NCBI GenBank assembly: GCA_037130455.1 | Contig: JBAXSZ010000044.1 | Span: 1-13,568 of the forward strand | Length of the DNA: 13,568 nt | Direction: 5' to 3' | Source: CAIMZW01 sp037130455 | Lineage (GTDB): Bacteria > Actinomycetota > Actinomycetes > Nanopelagicales > Nanopelagicaceae | In this document: one piece after another, positions 1 to 5,711 of the stretch | How the letters are laid out: each line of letters opens with the position of its first letter | Numbering within the stretch: position 1 is the first letter of the stretch | Made by a program: the position numbers and the translations under genes | Notes under the pieces: model-generated | Databases searched by the model: none | What the model was told of the DNA's origin: nothing | What the model saw: only the letters and a program-made list of their open reading frames with translations

Positions 1-699
1 ACGCCATCACCCACTCCTGTACCAACCTCAACAAACCTGATTACTCCAGTAGCAGCACCTTCATTGCCGGCTTTGCCATTGGCAACTCAATTTAGTTTCG
101 AGAAGGTTTATGACGATGGCTATCCGGTCCACTGGAATACCTGCAATCGAATTACTTGGACGCTCTTTCAATCCAGCACAACAAAGGATTATTTAACTCC
201 GACGAAAAAAGCGCTACAAATATTGGCAAACTTTACTGGATTTACTTTTGAATATATCCCAAACCAAGGTTTACCACATCCAACTTATGATCAGATTAAA
301 AACAATTCAGAATCGAAGCCAATTGCCAATATGCAAATTATTTATGCACCAGGGACAGAGTTGCCATATTTGGATGCCACTCATTTCGGATGGACCAGAA
401 CCTACTGGAGCTACACGCCGCAAAGTGGCAAGCAGGTAAAGGGGCTCTTTAAAGTCGCCTATATAATGATGCATGACGAACCTTCTTTTAATTGGTTTAA
501 CATGGTTAATGACATGGGCTTTAACGGCATCACCCTTGATTTAATGCATGAATTAGGTCATGCCGTTGGGCTCCAGCATGTCACTGACACTAGTCAACTG
601 ATGTTCCCAAATCGAAGCACGAACTACCCTTCAACTTTTAATCTTGGCGATGCATATGGACTCTACAAAGTCGGCGCAGGAATTCCCTGCGGGTCCTAA
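1..699 (+). CDS. Metzincin-type zinc metalloprotease (matrixin-like), 5' end missing
   Basis: The reading frame is open from the first base, so the gene starts outside the window; a TTG at position 64 could be called as a start, but the upstream codons read as a Pro/Thr/Ser-rich linker typical of exported proteins, so I treat it as 5'-truncated. The catalytic zinc motif HELGHAVGLQH (HExxHxxGxxH, three His ligands and the general-base Glu) lies at 547-579. A Met-turn candidate (QLMFP, ATG at 601-603) follows, and the protein ends about 30 residues later with a GDAYGLYKVG segment. HExxHxxGxxH plus a downstream Met defines metzincins; spacing and length look closest to bacterial matrixin (M10-like) proteases. 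It is probably secreted or surface-exposed and cleaves proteins or peptides, but signal peptide and anchor are off-window and the substrate cannot be inferred. It converges on the SDR gene downstream. Confidence 0.85.
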   Translation, partial: TPSPTPVPTSTNLITPVAAPSLPALPLATQFSFEKVYDDGYPVHWNTCNRITWTLFQSSTTKDYLTPTKKALQILANFTGFTFEYIPNQGLPHPTYDQIKNNSESKPIANMQIIYAPGTELPYLDATHFGWTRTYWSYTPQSGKQVKGLFKVAYIMMHDEPSFNWFNMVNDMGFNGITLDLMHELGHAVGLQHVTDTSQLMFPNRSTNYPSTFNLGDAYGLYKVGAGIPCGS

Positions 700-714
700 G
701 CTCAAATCCAGACC

Positions 715-750
715 CTATTGATAGACCTTATCGACGAAAGTTATCGATAG
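715..750. terminator. Weak hairpin between convergent genes
   Basis: Bases 715-724 can pair with 741-750 (about 10 bp including wobble pairs) around a 16-nt loop, in the 54-bp gap between the protease stop and the SDR stop. There is no clear T-run on either strand, so a terminator role is only suggested by the convergent position. Confidence 0.3.
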
Positions 751-753
751 AGG

Positions 754-1539
754 TTATTTCCAGACGTTATCGCCTCGAAGTGCAGCGTCTGAACCTCCAT
801 CGATGTATATGGTCTGTCCCGTTGTGTGAGTGTTCTCTTCGCTGACCAGCCAGGCGAGTAGATAAGAAACTTGCATCGGCTTCATGTAATGGTTCAGAGG
901 CATCGGAACCATAGTGTCAATGGCAGCGCGAGCTTCGGCGGTGCTAATCATGTCCGCGACCATGGGAGTCTCAACGATTCCTGGCCCAACAGCGTTCAAC
1001 GGAATTCCTGCACCGGCCCATTCTGGCTTGATGCATTCACGTCGAATCCAGCGACTAATGGCGCGTTTCGTAGATCCATAAATCAAGGCGGCCGATTCAT
1101 CGCCCTGGTCCACCAAGCCTTGAGCTAATGAGAGTGCAAGCCCCTCATTGCCGGCGAGCATGGCCTCGACAAGTTCTGGCGAGTTCGGCATAAGTGAGGC
1201 CATCGAACTTGTGACAGATACGCGTGGCGTAGAACTCTTTGCCAGCGTTGGCAACAACCCAGTTAAGAATTCAACGACCCCGAAAAAGTTAACTGAGACG
1301 GTTTTGGCAATGGGATGAGCCAATCCTGCGCAAGCAACAATCGCATCAACTTTTCCACTACTGAGCTCTAATACTTTGGCTACTGCTTCTTTTCGACCTT
1401 CTGGAGTACTCAAATCAGAGTTGACATCGGCATTGTGAATATCGACTCCGATGACCTTCGAGCCCCGCTCTTTTAACAATTCAACTGTTGTCGCTCCGAT
1501 TCCGGAGGCGGCGCCGGTGACTACAACTGTTCTTGACAT
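754..1539 (-). CDS. Short-chain dehydrogenase/reductase, 3-alpha-HSD/carbonyl-reductase-like
   Basis: This is a classical-size SDR of 261 aa that probably uses NAD(H) to oxidise or reduce an alcohol/ketone. The Rossmann motif TGAASGIG is at residues 8-15 and an acidic residue ending beta-2 (D33 in VGVDI-like context) favours NAD over NADP. The active site shows N84, S111/S112 and Y154-x-x-x-K158 (YGSTK). The usual NNAG motif reads ACAG (69-72), as in Comamonas 3-alpha-hydroxysteroid dehydrogenase, whose ADLSTxEGR-like segment and long insert between catalytic Ser and Tyr also resemble this protein; this comparison is from memory. The frame extends 18 codons further upstream, but I chose the ATG at 1539 because AGGAAAGG lies 7 nt before it and the Rossmann strand follows directly. 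It is divergent from the TetR-GNAT regulator, which may control it. Substrate (steroid, aromatic alcohol or other ketone) is unknown. Confidence 0.85.
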   Translation of the reverse strand: MSRTVVVTGAASGIGATTVELLKERGSKVIGVDIHNADVNSDLSTPEGRKEAVAKVLELSSGKVDAIVACAGLAHPIAKTVSVNFFGVVEFLTGLLPTLAKSSTPRVSVTSSMASLMPNSPELVEAMLAGNEGLALSLAQGLVDQGDESAALIYGSTKRAISRWIRRECIKPEWAGAGIPLNAVGPGIVETPMVADMISTAEARAAIDTMVPMPLNHYMKPMQVSYLLAWLVSEENTHTTGQTIYIDGGSDAALRGDNVWK

Positions 1540-1650
1540 GATGGCGACCTTTCCTAGGCGCGCTTTGTGCGTGCCTTTTAAGTCTCCTCGCACTTTGAGG
1601 CCTTTGTAAGTAATCTTCGAGAGATTCCGAACACAAGGCTCCTGGCGCTC

Positions 1651-1701
1651 CTCAACTTCGGCTGAAGAATGTTTACCTGCTCCGGTAGATTAGAAGTTGA
1701 G
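1651..1701. promoter_or_regulatory. Perfect 9-bp inverted repeat, candidate operator
   Basis: CTCAACTTC at 1651-1659 and its exact reverse complement GAAGTTGAG at 1693-1701 are 42 bp apart centre to centre, about four helical turns. They lie in the 214-bp divergent region between the SDR and the TetR-GNAT gene, upstream of the latter's -35 box. The position suits a regulator acting on both genes; binding is not shown by sequence alone. Confidence 0.4.
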
Positions 1702-1718
1702 TTTAGACTGTCATTATG

Positions 1719-1754
1719 TTGATTGAAAGGCGAGGGTTTTGTAATATTTTCGTG
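1719..1754 (+). promoter_or_regulatory. Promoter of the TetR-GNAT gene, leaderless configuration
   Basis: TTGATT (1719-1724) and TAATAT (1742-1747) are separated by exactly 17 bp, close to the housekeeping sigma consensus. Transcription would be expected to start 6-7 nt after the -10 box, at or next to the GTG start codon at 1754. No Shine-Dalgarno sequence lies at normal distance, so the mRNA is probably leaderless, a common arrangement in Actinobacteria. Confidence 0.7.
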
Positions 1755-2920
1755 TGATTGAACCATTAATCGGGAAGCCAGAGCGGCCTACTCACCCCAC
1801 AAAAAAGTTATTACTCGACATCACCGCTGAACTCTTGGAACAGATGGCTTTGGAAGATGTTATTTGTGATCTGGTTTTGGAACGAAGTCATGTAAGTAAA
1901 GGCTCCCTTTATTATCACTTTGAAGATTTCCCAGATGTGGTCGAACAATCTGTAGCCACGAAATTACGAATGGAGAAGATTCCACCGCTTGAGCGTTTGA
2001 TTCGTTTTTTTGAAGAATCTGACAGTCCGATGGAAATTGTTGAAAAGATTATGGCCACCAGCCAAGATAGGAATCATTCCTCTGCCAGTTTTATCCTTCA
2101 GACCAATGCAAACTACTTGTCGCTGAATTCAGAGCGGATGAAAAAACTTATTTGGGAGATAAATACCCTTGAATCCGATTGTTGGAAACGAATTCTGCAG
2201 ATCTGCCGAGAACGAGGTTGGAGCACAAAAGAGATCGATCCCACAACTGTGGCTATGCTTTTCAAATCGATTGTCTACTTTGATCCTGATCTCCATGACG
2301 GAGATATAGATCTGGTTTCATCCCAGCATTTCAAAGCATTTGCATTTCTCTTTGAAACGATTCTTTTTCAGGGCATCGTACCTGCCGAATCATCGCCCAC
2401 GTCTGAGTCCGCGATTGAAGCTGCTGATGAGCAGCTGTATAGATTAGATACTTCGCACGGATTTAGTTATTCTAAATTTGAAGAATGCTACTTGCGAGTG
2501 ATTTATGGTTTATTTCGAATTGAGCCGATTGGACCGCAATACTTTGATGTCGTGAAAGAACTTCACGTACGCAGTTCTGACATGCCCAAGTATGTAAACC
2601 CGACGGTAGATATTAAATCTGCAATCAAAATCCCAGGAATGGCTGGGAAGTCGCCAATTGTGTACGGGGTCTTTCATTCGTCAAAATTAGTAGGGTTCCT
2701 CACCGGCACCTTGCGCGATGGAAATTTCGAGTTCTTAACCTGCAACATCGATCGACAATATCGAAACCGGGGATTGGCTTCGGCCTTGGTTTCCTACGTC
2801 ATTATTTCGAAATTAAGCGATGGAGTTACTTCGTTCTCCTCAATGGAAACGCCCCAAGCGCTAGAGCGCCTAACAGTCATGGAAAATTTGGGATTTCAGA
2901 GAGTTGGCGTCGGCGCCTAA
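1754..2920 (+). CDS. TetR-type DNA-binding domain fused to a GNAT acetyltransferase
   Basis: The 388-aa protein has two recognisable parts. Residues about 14-65 form a TetR N-terminal helix-turn-helix, with the characteristic VSKGSLYYHFEDFPDVV at 48-64, followed by a helical region to about 205 of the size of a TetR ligand/dimer domain. After a linker, residues about 240-388 resemble a GNAT N-acetyltransferase, with the acetyl-CoA pyrophosphate-binding motif R337-x-x-G340-x-A342 (YRNRGLASAL) and the typical ENLGFQRVG ending. TetR proteins normally end near residue 200, so this is a fusion. I infer a transcriptional regulator carrying an acetyltransferase that could modify a ligand, itself or a partner. 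The GTG start is supported by the promoter position and an in-frame stop at 1742; the next ATG falls inside the HTH. It is divergent from the SDR gene, a likely target. The C-terminal domain assignment is less certain than the HTH. Confidence 0.8.
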   Translation: MIEPLIGKPERPTHPTKKLLLDITAELLEQMALEDVICDLVLERSHVSKGSLYYHFEDFPDVVEQSVATKLRMEKIPPLERLIRFFEESDSPMEIVEKIMATSQDRNHSSASFILQTNANYLSLNSERMKKLIWEINTLESDCWKRILQICRERGWSTKEIDPTTVAMLFKSIVYFDPDLHDGDIDLVSSQHFKAFAFLFETILFQGIVPAESSPTSESAIEAADEQLYRLDTSHGFSYSKFEECYLRVIYGLFRIEPIGPQYFDVVKELHVRSSDMPKYVNPTVDIKSAIKIPGMAGKSPIVYGVFHSSKLVGFLTGTLRDGNFEFLTCNIDRQYRNRGLASALVSYVIISKLSDGVTSFSSMETPQALERLTVMENLGFQRVGVGA

Positions 2921-2964
2921 GAAGGGCCTGAGAGTTAGGACCCAAAGGTAGATCGCAATAAACG

Positions 2965-2993
2965 TTGAGTGCGGGAGGCGGGACTTGAACCCG
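2965..2993. repeat. Left att-like direct repeat (tRNA-Leu 3' fragment)
   Basis: These 29 bases are identical to 4324-4352: the 3' acceptor strand, T-loop and all but one base of the T-stem of tRNA-Leu(UAG), plus 5 bases beyond the tRNA. Identity stops sharply on both sides (G versus T on the left, A versus C on the right). No acceptor 5' strand follows, so this is a fragment, not a second tRNA. Confidence 0.85.
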
Positions 2994-3055
2994 ATCACTT
3001 ATGGTTCCAACAAACCTAAGCCTTCTACGCTCAATTACTTGGACTAGTTCACTCG

Positions 3056-3109
3056 TTATTCCAAGTTATTGCAACTAACCATGAATAACACTATCCTTAT
3101 TCCAAGTTA
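3056..3109. promoter_or_regulatory. Pair of 13-bp direct repeats bracketing the fic promoter
   Basis: TTATTCCAAGTTA occurs at 3056-3068 and 3097-3109, 41 bp apart. The first copy abuts the -35 box and the second starts at the last base of the -10 box and covers the expected transcription start. An inverted ACTTGGA at 3037-3043 shares the TCCAAGT core. This placement is what a repressor operator would show. The Fic protein's own C-terminal winged-helix-like region is one candidate binder (inference). Confidence 0.5.
3069..3097 (+). promoter_or_regulatory. Predicted fic promoter
   Basis: TTGCAA (3069-3074) and TATCCT (3092-3097) have a 17-bp spacer, giving a start near 3104 and a leader of about 18 nt. 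The leader contains an AGGGGG ribosome-binding site at 3109-3114, 7 nt before the fic ATG. Confidence 0.55.
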
Positions 3110-3121
3110 GGGGGTCCGAAA

Positions 3122-4327
3122 ATGGCGAAGGAATGGATTGCCTGTACCTATAAAAATGTGCCTTGGCAACAACAAATGCGGGCGGGCACAAGAGAAGACA
3201 GGATGGTTAAGTCCATAAGGGCATGCTTTCCTCCCGAAATCTCAAAACGAAAATTCGCCTTGGATTCTGAGTTAATCTCGATATCGGAAGAAGCGATTGG
3301 TGCAATTGCAAATTTAGACAATGCTCACGGACGCACCCTTGAATCTCTAGATCGATTGCTCATTCGCACGGAGTCAATTGCATCGTCCAAAATTGAAAAC
3401 CTTCAAGCTACAACTGCAGAGTATGCGCGTGCCATGTATGGAAACAAATCCAATTCCTCTGCAACTGCTATGGCTGCAGGAACGGAAGCGCTAACGACCC
3501 TCATTGACTCCATTGTTCCCGGAAGTGAATTTAGGGAAAATGCGATTAAAAAAGCTCATAGAACGTTAATGAAAAATGAACCTCGCGAGGTCGAAACCGC
3601 GGGCAAATACCGCCAAGTCCAAAACTGGATTGAAGGGAGTGACCATTCACCACGAGGCGCGATATTCATACCTCCACCCCCGAAAGAAGTGGAGGAACTC
3701 ATGAAAGATTTACTCGCCTTTGCCAATCGAGATGACATGCCTTCCTTGATTCAGGCTGCTATTGCGCACGCCCAGTTTGAAACAATTCACCCATTCACCG
3801 ATGGAAATGGTCGAGTTGGACGAGCATTGGTAAATGCGATCCTTCGAAGAAGAAGAATAACAACTCGAGTTGTTGTTCCACTCACTTCGTTCTTGGTTGT
3901 TGATCGTGCTGCATACTTTGACGATCTCACTCAATATCGTGATGGCTCTCTGTCTAATCTCGTAAAGCGATTTGCCAGAGCCGCAAAAGTTGCATCGCGA
4001 GAATCCACCTTAACTGCGAACAATCTTGAGAAGCTTCCGCAAATTTGGCGGAAGAAAATTGGAACCACTCGAACAGGTAGTGCAACTTCCCTTTTGTTGG
4101 ATCGTTTGATTTCACAGCCTGTTTTTTCCGCGGAGGAACTTATCGGCGATATCAGCTACAACTCGACGAGTATCTACAACGCCATCTCCAAACTGAGTGG
4201 TTCAGGCATTATTTCGTCATTAACGGATCGAAAGCGAGACCAAATCTGGGGTGCAGTGGATGTTCTGCAGGAAGTAGATGATCTCAGCAAGCGGATAGAA
4301 AATGAGGCTAGGCGGGAACCCATTTGA
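3122..4327 (+). CDS. fic: Fic-domain protein, class II (N-terminal autoinhibitory motif), with C-terminal wHTH-like region
   Basis: Fic enzymes usually transfer AMP (sometimes other nucleotides or phosphate) to hydroxyls of target proteins. The full catalytic loop HPFTDGNGRVGR (HxFx[D/E]GNGRxxR) is at residues 223-234, with catalytic H223, metal-binding D227 and phosphate-contacting N229/R231/R234, so the protein should be active. An N-terminal inhibitory motif [S/T]xxxE[G/N] is visible as S88-S-K-I-E92-N93, marking class II Fic proteins that self-inhibit through the glutamate; no separate antitoxin gene accompanies it. The R178-GAIFIPPPP segment matches the target-docking flap. Residues about 320-385 look like a winged-helix DNA-binding region, seen in some 350-400-aa Fic proteins. 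The ATG at 3122 has AGGGGG 7 nt upstream. The gene is the only one between two tRNA-derived repeats and its TGA stop lies inside the right repeat, 1 nt from the tRNA 3' end on the other strand. The target is unknown. Confidence 0.92.
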   Translation: MAKEWIACTYKNVPWQQQMRAGTREDRMVKSIRACFPPEISKRKFALDSELISISEEAIGAIANLDNAHGRTLESLDRLLIRTESIASSKIENLQATTAEYARAMYGNKSNSSATAMAAGTEALTTLIDSIVPGSEFRENAIKKAHRTLMKNEPREVETAGKYRQVQNWIEGSDHSPRGAIFIPPPPKEVEELMKDLLAFANRDDMPSLIQAAIAHAQFETIHPFTDGNGRVGRALVNAILRRRRITTRVVVPLTSFLVVDRAAYFDDLTQYRDGSLSNLVKRFARAAKVASRESTLTANNLEKLPQIWRKKIGTTRTGSATSLLLDRLISQPVFSAEELIGDISYNSTSIYNAISKLSGSGIISSLTDRKRDQIWGAVDVLQEVDDLSKRIENEARREPI

Positions 4328-4352
4328 GTGCGGGAGGCGGGACTTGAACCCG
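4324..4352. repeat. Right att-like direct repeat (within tRNA-Leu 3' end)
   Basis: This is the copy of the 29-bp repeat at 2965-2993 that belongs to the intact tRNA gene. It spans the tRNA T-arm (minus one base), the 3' acceptor strand and 5 bases downstream of the tRNA. The last base of the final fic sense codon and the fic stop codon (4325-4327) also lie inside it. Confidence 0.85.
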
Positions 4353-4409
4353 CACGTCCGAAGACACAAGTTCCTAAGACTTGCGTGTCTGCCATTTCAC
4401 CACTCCCGC
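4329..4409 (-). tRNA. tRNA-Leu (anticodon UAG)
   Basis: On the minus strand a class II tRNA of 81 nt folds fully. A 7-bp acceptor stem GCGGGAG/CTCCCGC pairs 4403-4409 with 4330-4336. The T-arm is GCGGG-TTCAAGT-CCCGC (4337-4353), the long variable arm has a GTC-TTCG-GAC hairpin, and the anticodon stem CAAGT/ACTTG holds loop CTTAGGA, giving anticodon TAG at 4374-4376. UAG reads CUA (and CUG by wobble), and the long variable arm agrees with Leu. The discriminator is A. The 3' CCA is not encoded (the next bases on that strand are CTCAA), so it must be added post-transcriptionally. The 3' end serves as the inferred integration site of the fic islet. Confidence 0.95.
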
Positions 4410-4507
4410 TGGAGCGTAGGAGAAGGCTAAGGTAAGTTGCCTGATGTTCCAAACTGAGGGCTTTTTCGGCACTTGTCGCCGCATATGAGAAGAAAAGGAC
4501 TACTTAC

Positions 4508-5665
4508 ATGTCTGTCACCCCAACTGCAGCAGATAAATTCACTTTCGGACTTTGGACAGTCGGTTGGCAAGCCAGGGATCCTTTTGGAGATGCAACCCGT
4601 GGACCGTTGGATCCTGTCCGCAGCGTCAATGAATTAGCTTCCAGAGGCGCCTATGGCGTCACTTTTCACGACGATGACCTGATTCCTTTCGGTTCCGATG
4701 AATCAGAGCGGGCGCAACATATTGCTCGATTCAAGAAGGCGCTTGCCGAAACTGGCATGCAGGTGCCTATGGCGACTACCAATCTTTTTACTCATCCAGT
4801 TTTCAAAGATGGCGCACTGACATCTAATGATCGCGACATTCGCCGCTTTGCTATCTCGAAAGTTATGAAAAATATTGACCTCGCTGCGGATTTGGGAGCT
4901 CACATTTACGTTTGCTGGGGCGGGCGAGAAGGCGCGGAATCAGATGGGGCCAAAGATGCCTATGTCGCCTTGGAACGTTACCGCGAAGGTTTTAATGTGT
5001 TGGGCCAATATGTCATTGACAAGGGTTACGACATGAAGTTTGCCATCGAGCCAAAACCAAATGAACCTCGTGGCGATATCTTCTTGCCAACGATTGGTCA
5101 TGCATTGGCCTTTATTAATTCCTTAGACCATCCAGAAATGGTTGGCGTCAATCCAGAAGTCGGCCATGAACAGATGGCAGGGTTGAATTTTGTGCACGGC
5201 ATTGCCCAAGCACTCTTCCATAAAAAGTTGTTCCATATCGACCTCAATGGTCAACACGGCCCGAAATACGATCAAGATTTAGTCTTCGGCCATGGCGATT
5301 TGAAATCAGCCTTCTTTTTGGTCGATTTACTAGAGCGTTATCAATACTCCGGTCCGAAACACTTCGACTACAAACCAGCACGAACTGAAGATGACAAGGG
5401 AGTATGGGCATCTGCATCGGCAAATATGCGCACATATCTCTTGCTCAAAGAGCGCGCCCTGGCATTTCGAAATGACCCACGAGTCCAGGCGGCTATGGTG
5501 GAATCCAGAATCAATGAACTGGCCGTTCCAACAATGGGCGCAGGGGAGACCTGGCGCGATCTGACTGATGAATCATTTGATGTTGAAACTGCCGGCGAAC
5601 GAGGCTATGGGTACGAAGCCCTCGATCAATTAGCACTTGAACATCTCATGGGTGTTGGACTGTAA
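4508..5665 (+). CDS. xylA: Xylose isomerase, actinobacterial class I type
   Basis: This enzyme converts D-xylose to D-xylulose (and, less efficiently, glucose to fructose) in the cytoplasm using two divalent metals. The 385-aa protein matches the compact Streptomyces/Actinoplanes form along its whole length, and Streptomyces residue numbering applies directly: H54 and D57 (TFHDDDLIPFG), E181 and K183 (AIEPKPNEPRGD), E217 and H220 (NPEVGHEQMAG), D245 (FHIDLNGQ), D255/D257 and D287. All metal- and substrate-binding residues are present. The ATG at 4508 has AAGGA 8 nt upstream. It stands alone on the plus strand, downstream of tRNA-Leu, and converges with the sugar ABC transporter operon, which presumably supplies the substrate. 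No xylulokinase gene is in the window. Confidence 0.97.
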   Translation: MSVTPTAADKFTFGLWTVGWQARDPFGDATRGPLDPVRSVNELASRGAYGVTFHDDDLIPFGSDESERAQHIARFKKALAETGMQVPMATTNLFTHPVFKDGALTSNDRDIRRFAISKVMKNIDLAADLGAHIYVCWGGREGAESDGAKDAYVALERYREGFNVLGQYVIDKGYDMKFAIEPKPNEPRGDIFLPTIGHALAFINSLDHPEMVGVNPEVGHEQMAGLNFVHGIAQALFHKKLFHIDLNGQHGPKYDQDLVFGHGDLKSAFFLVDLLERYQYSGPKHFDYKPARTEDDKGVWASASANMRTYLLLKERALAFRNDPRVQAAMVESRINELAVPTMGAGETWRDLTDESFDVETAGERGYGYEALDQLALEHLMGVGL

Positions 5666-5683
5666 CTATTACAAATTCTGCAT

Positions 5684-5711
5684 AAGGCAGTGGATTAACT
5701 CCCACTGCCTT
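5684..5711. terminator. Bidirectional hairpin between convergent xylA and the permease gene
   Basis: AAGGCAGTGG (5684-5693) pairs perfectly over 10 bp with CCACTGCCTT (5702-5711) around an 8-nt loop. The permease stop codon (5695-5697) lies in the loop, so the stem arm at 5702-5711 also encodes the permease C-terminus. The T-runs are short on both strands, but the position between two converging genes supports a shared terminator. Confidence 0.65.

Larger units (their letters stand above)
2965..4323. mobile_element. tRNA-Leu-integrated islet carrying only a fic gene
   Basis: This is a 1359-bp segment (counting one repeat copy) delimited by two identical 29-bp direct repeats, one being the 3' end of an intact tRNA-Leu gene. 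That is the classical scar of a tyrosine-recombinase element integrating at a tRNA 3' end. The only gene inside is fic; no integrase, excisionase or transposase is present, so it is non-autonomous, decayed or mobilised in trans. Boundaries are inferred from the repeats; an empty site in a relative would prove it. Confidence 0.6.

Noticed and set aside
1540..1593. 18-codon N-terminal extension of the SDR
   Set aside because: The internal ATG at 1539 has a strong AGGAAAGG site and the Rossmann strand begins directly after it; the extension has no family similarity.
2924..2943. Terminator after the TetR-GNAT gene
   Set aside because: GGGCCT can pair with AGG(A)CCC only with a bulge, and no T-run follows; too weak to annotate.
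2965..3055. A second complete tRNA-Leu on the minus strand
   Set aside because: Only the 3' 24 nt of the tRNA are present. A CTTAGG motif recurs near the expected anticodon position (complement of 3015-3020), but there is no acceptor 5' strand, D-arm or anticodon stem, so it is a fragment.
4174..4452. 92-codon minus-strand frame over the tRNA
   Set aside because: It runs through the tRNA-Leu gene and the fic 3' end; the GSGEMADTQVLG-type translation is the common artefact of reading a tRNA-Leu as protein.
4435..4470. Rho-independent terminator near the T-run before xylA
   Set aside because: The CTTTTT run at 4461-4466 is preceded only by a bulged GCCT/AGGGC pairing; not convincing.
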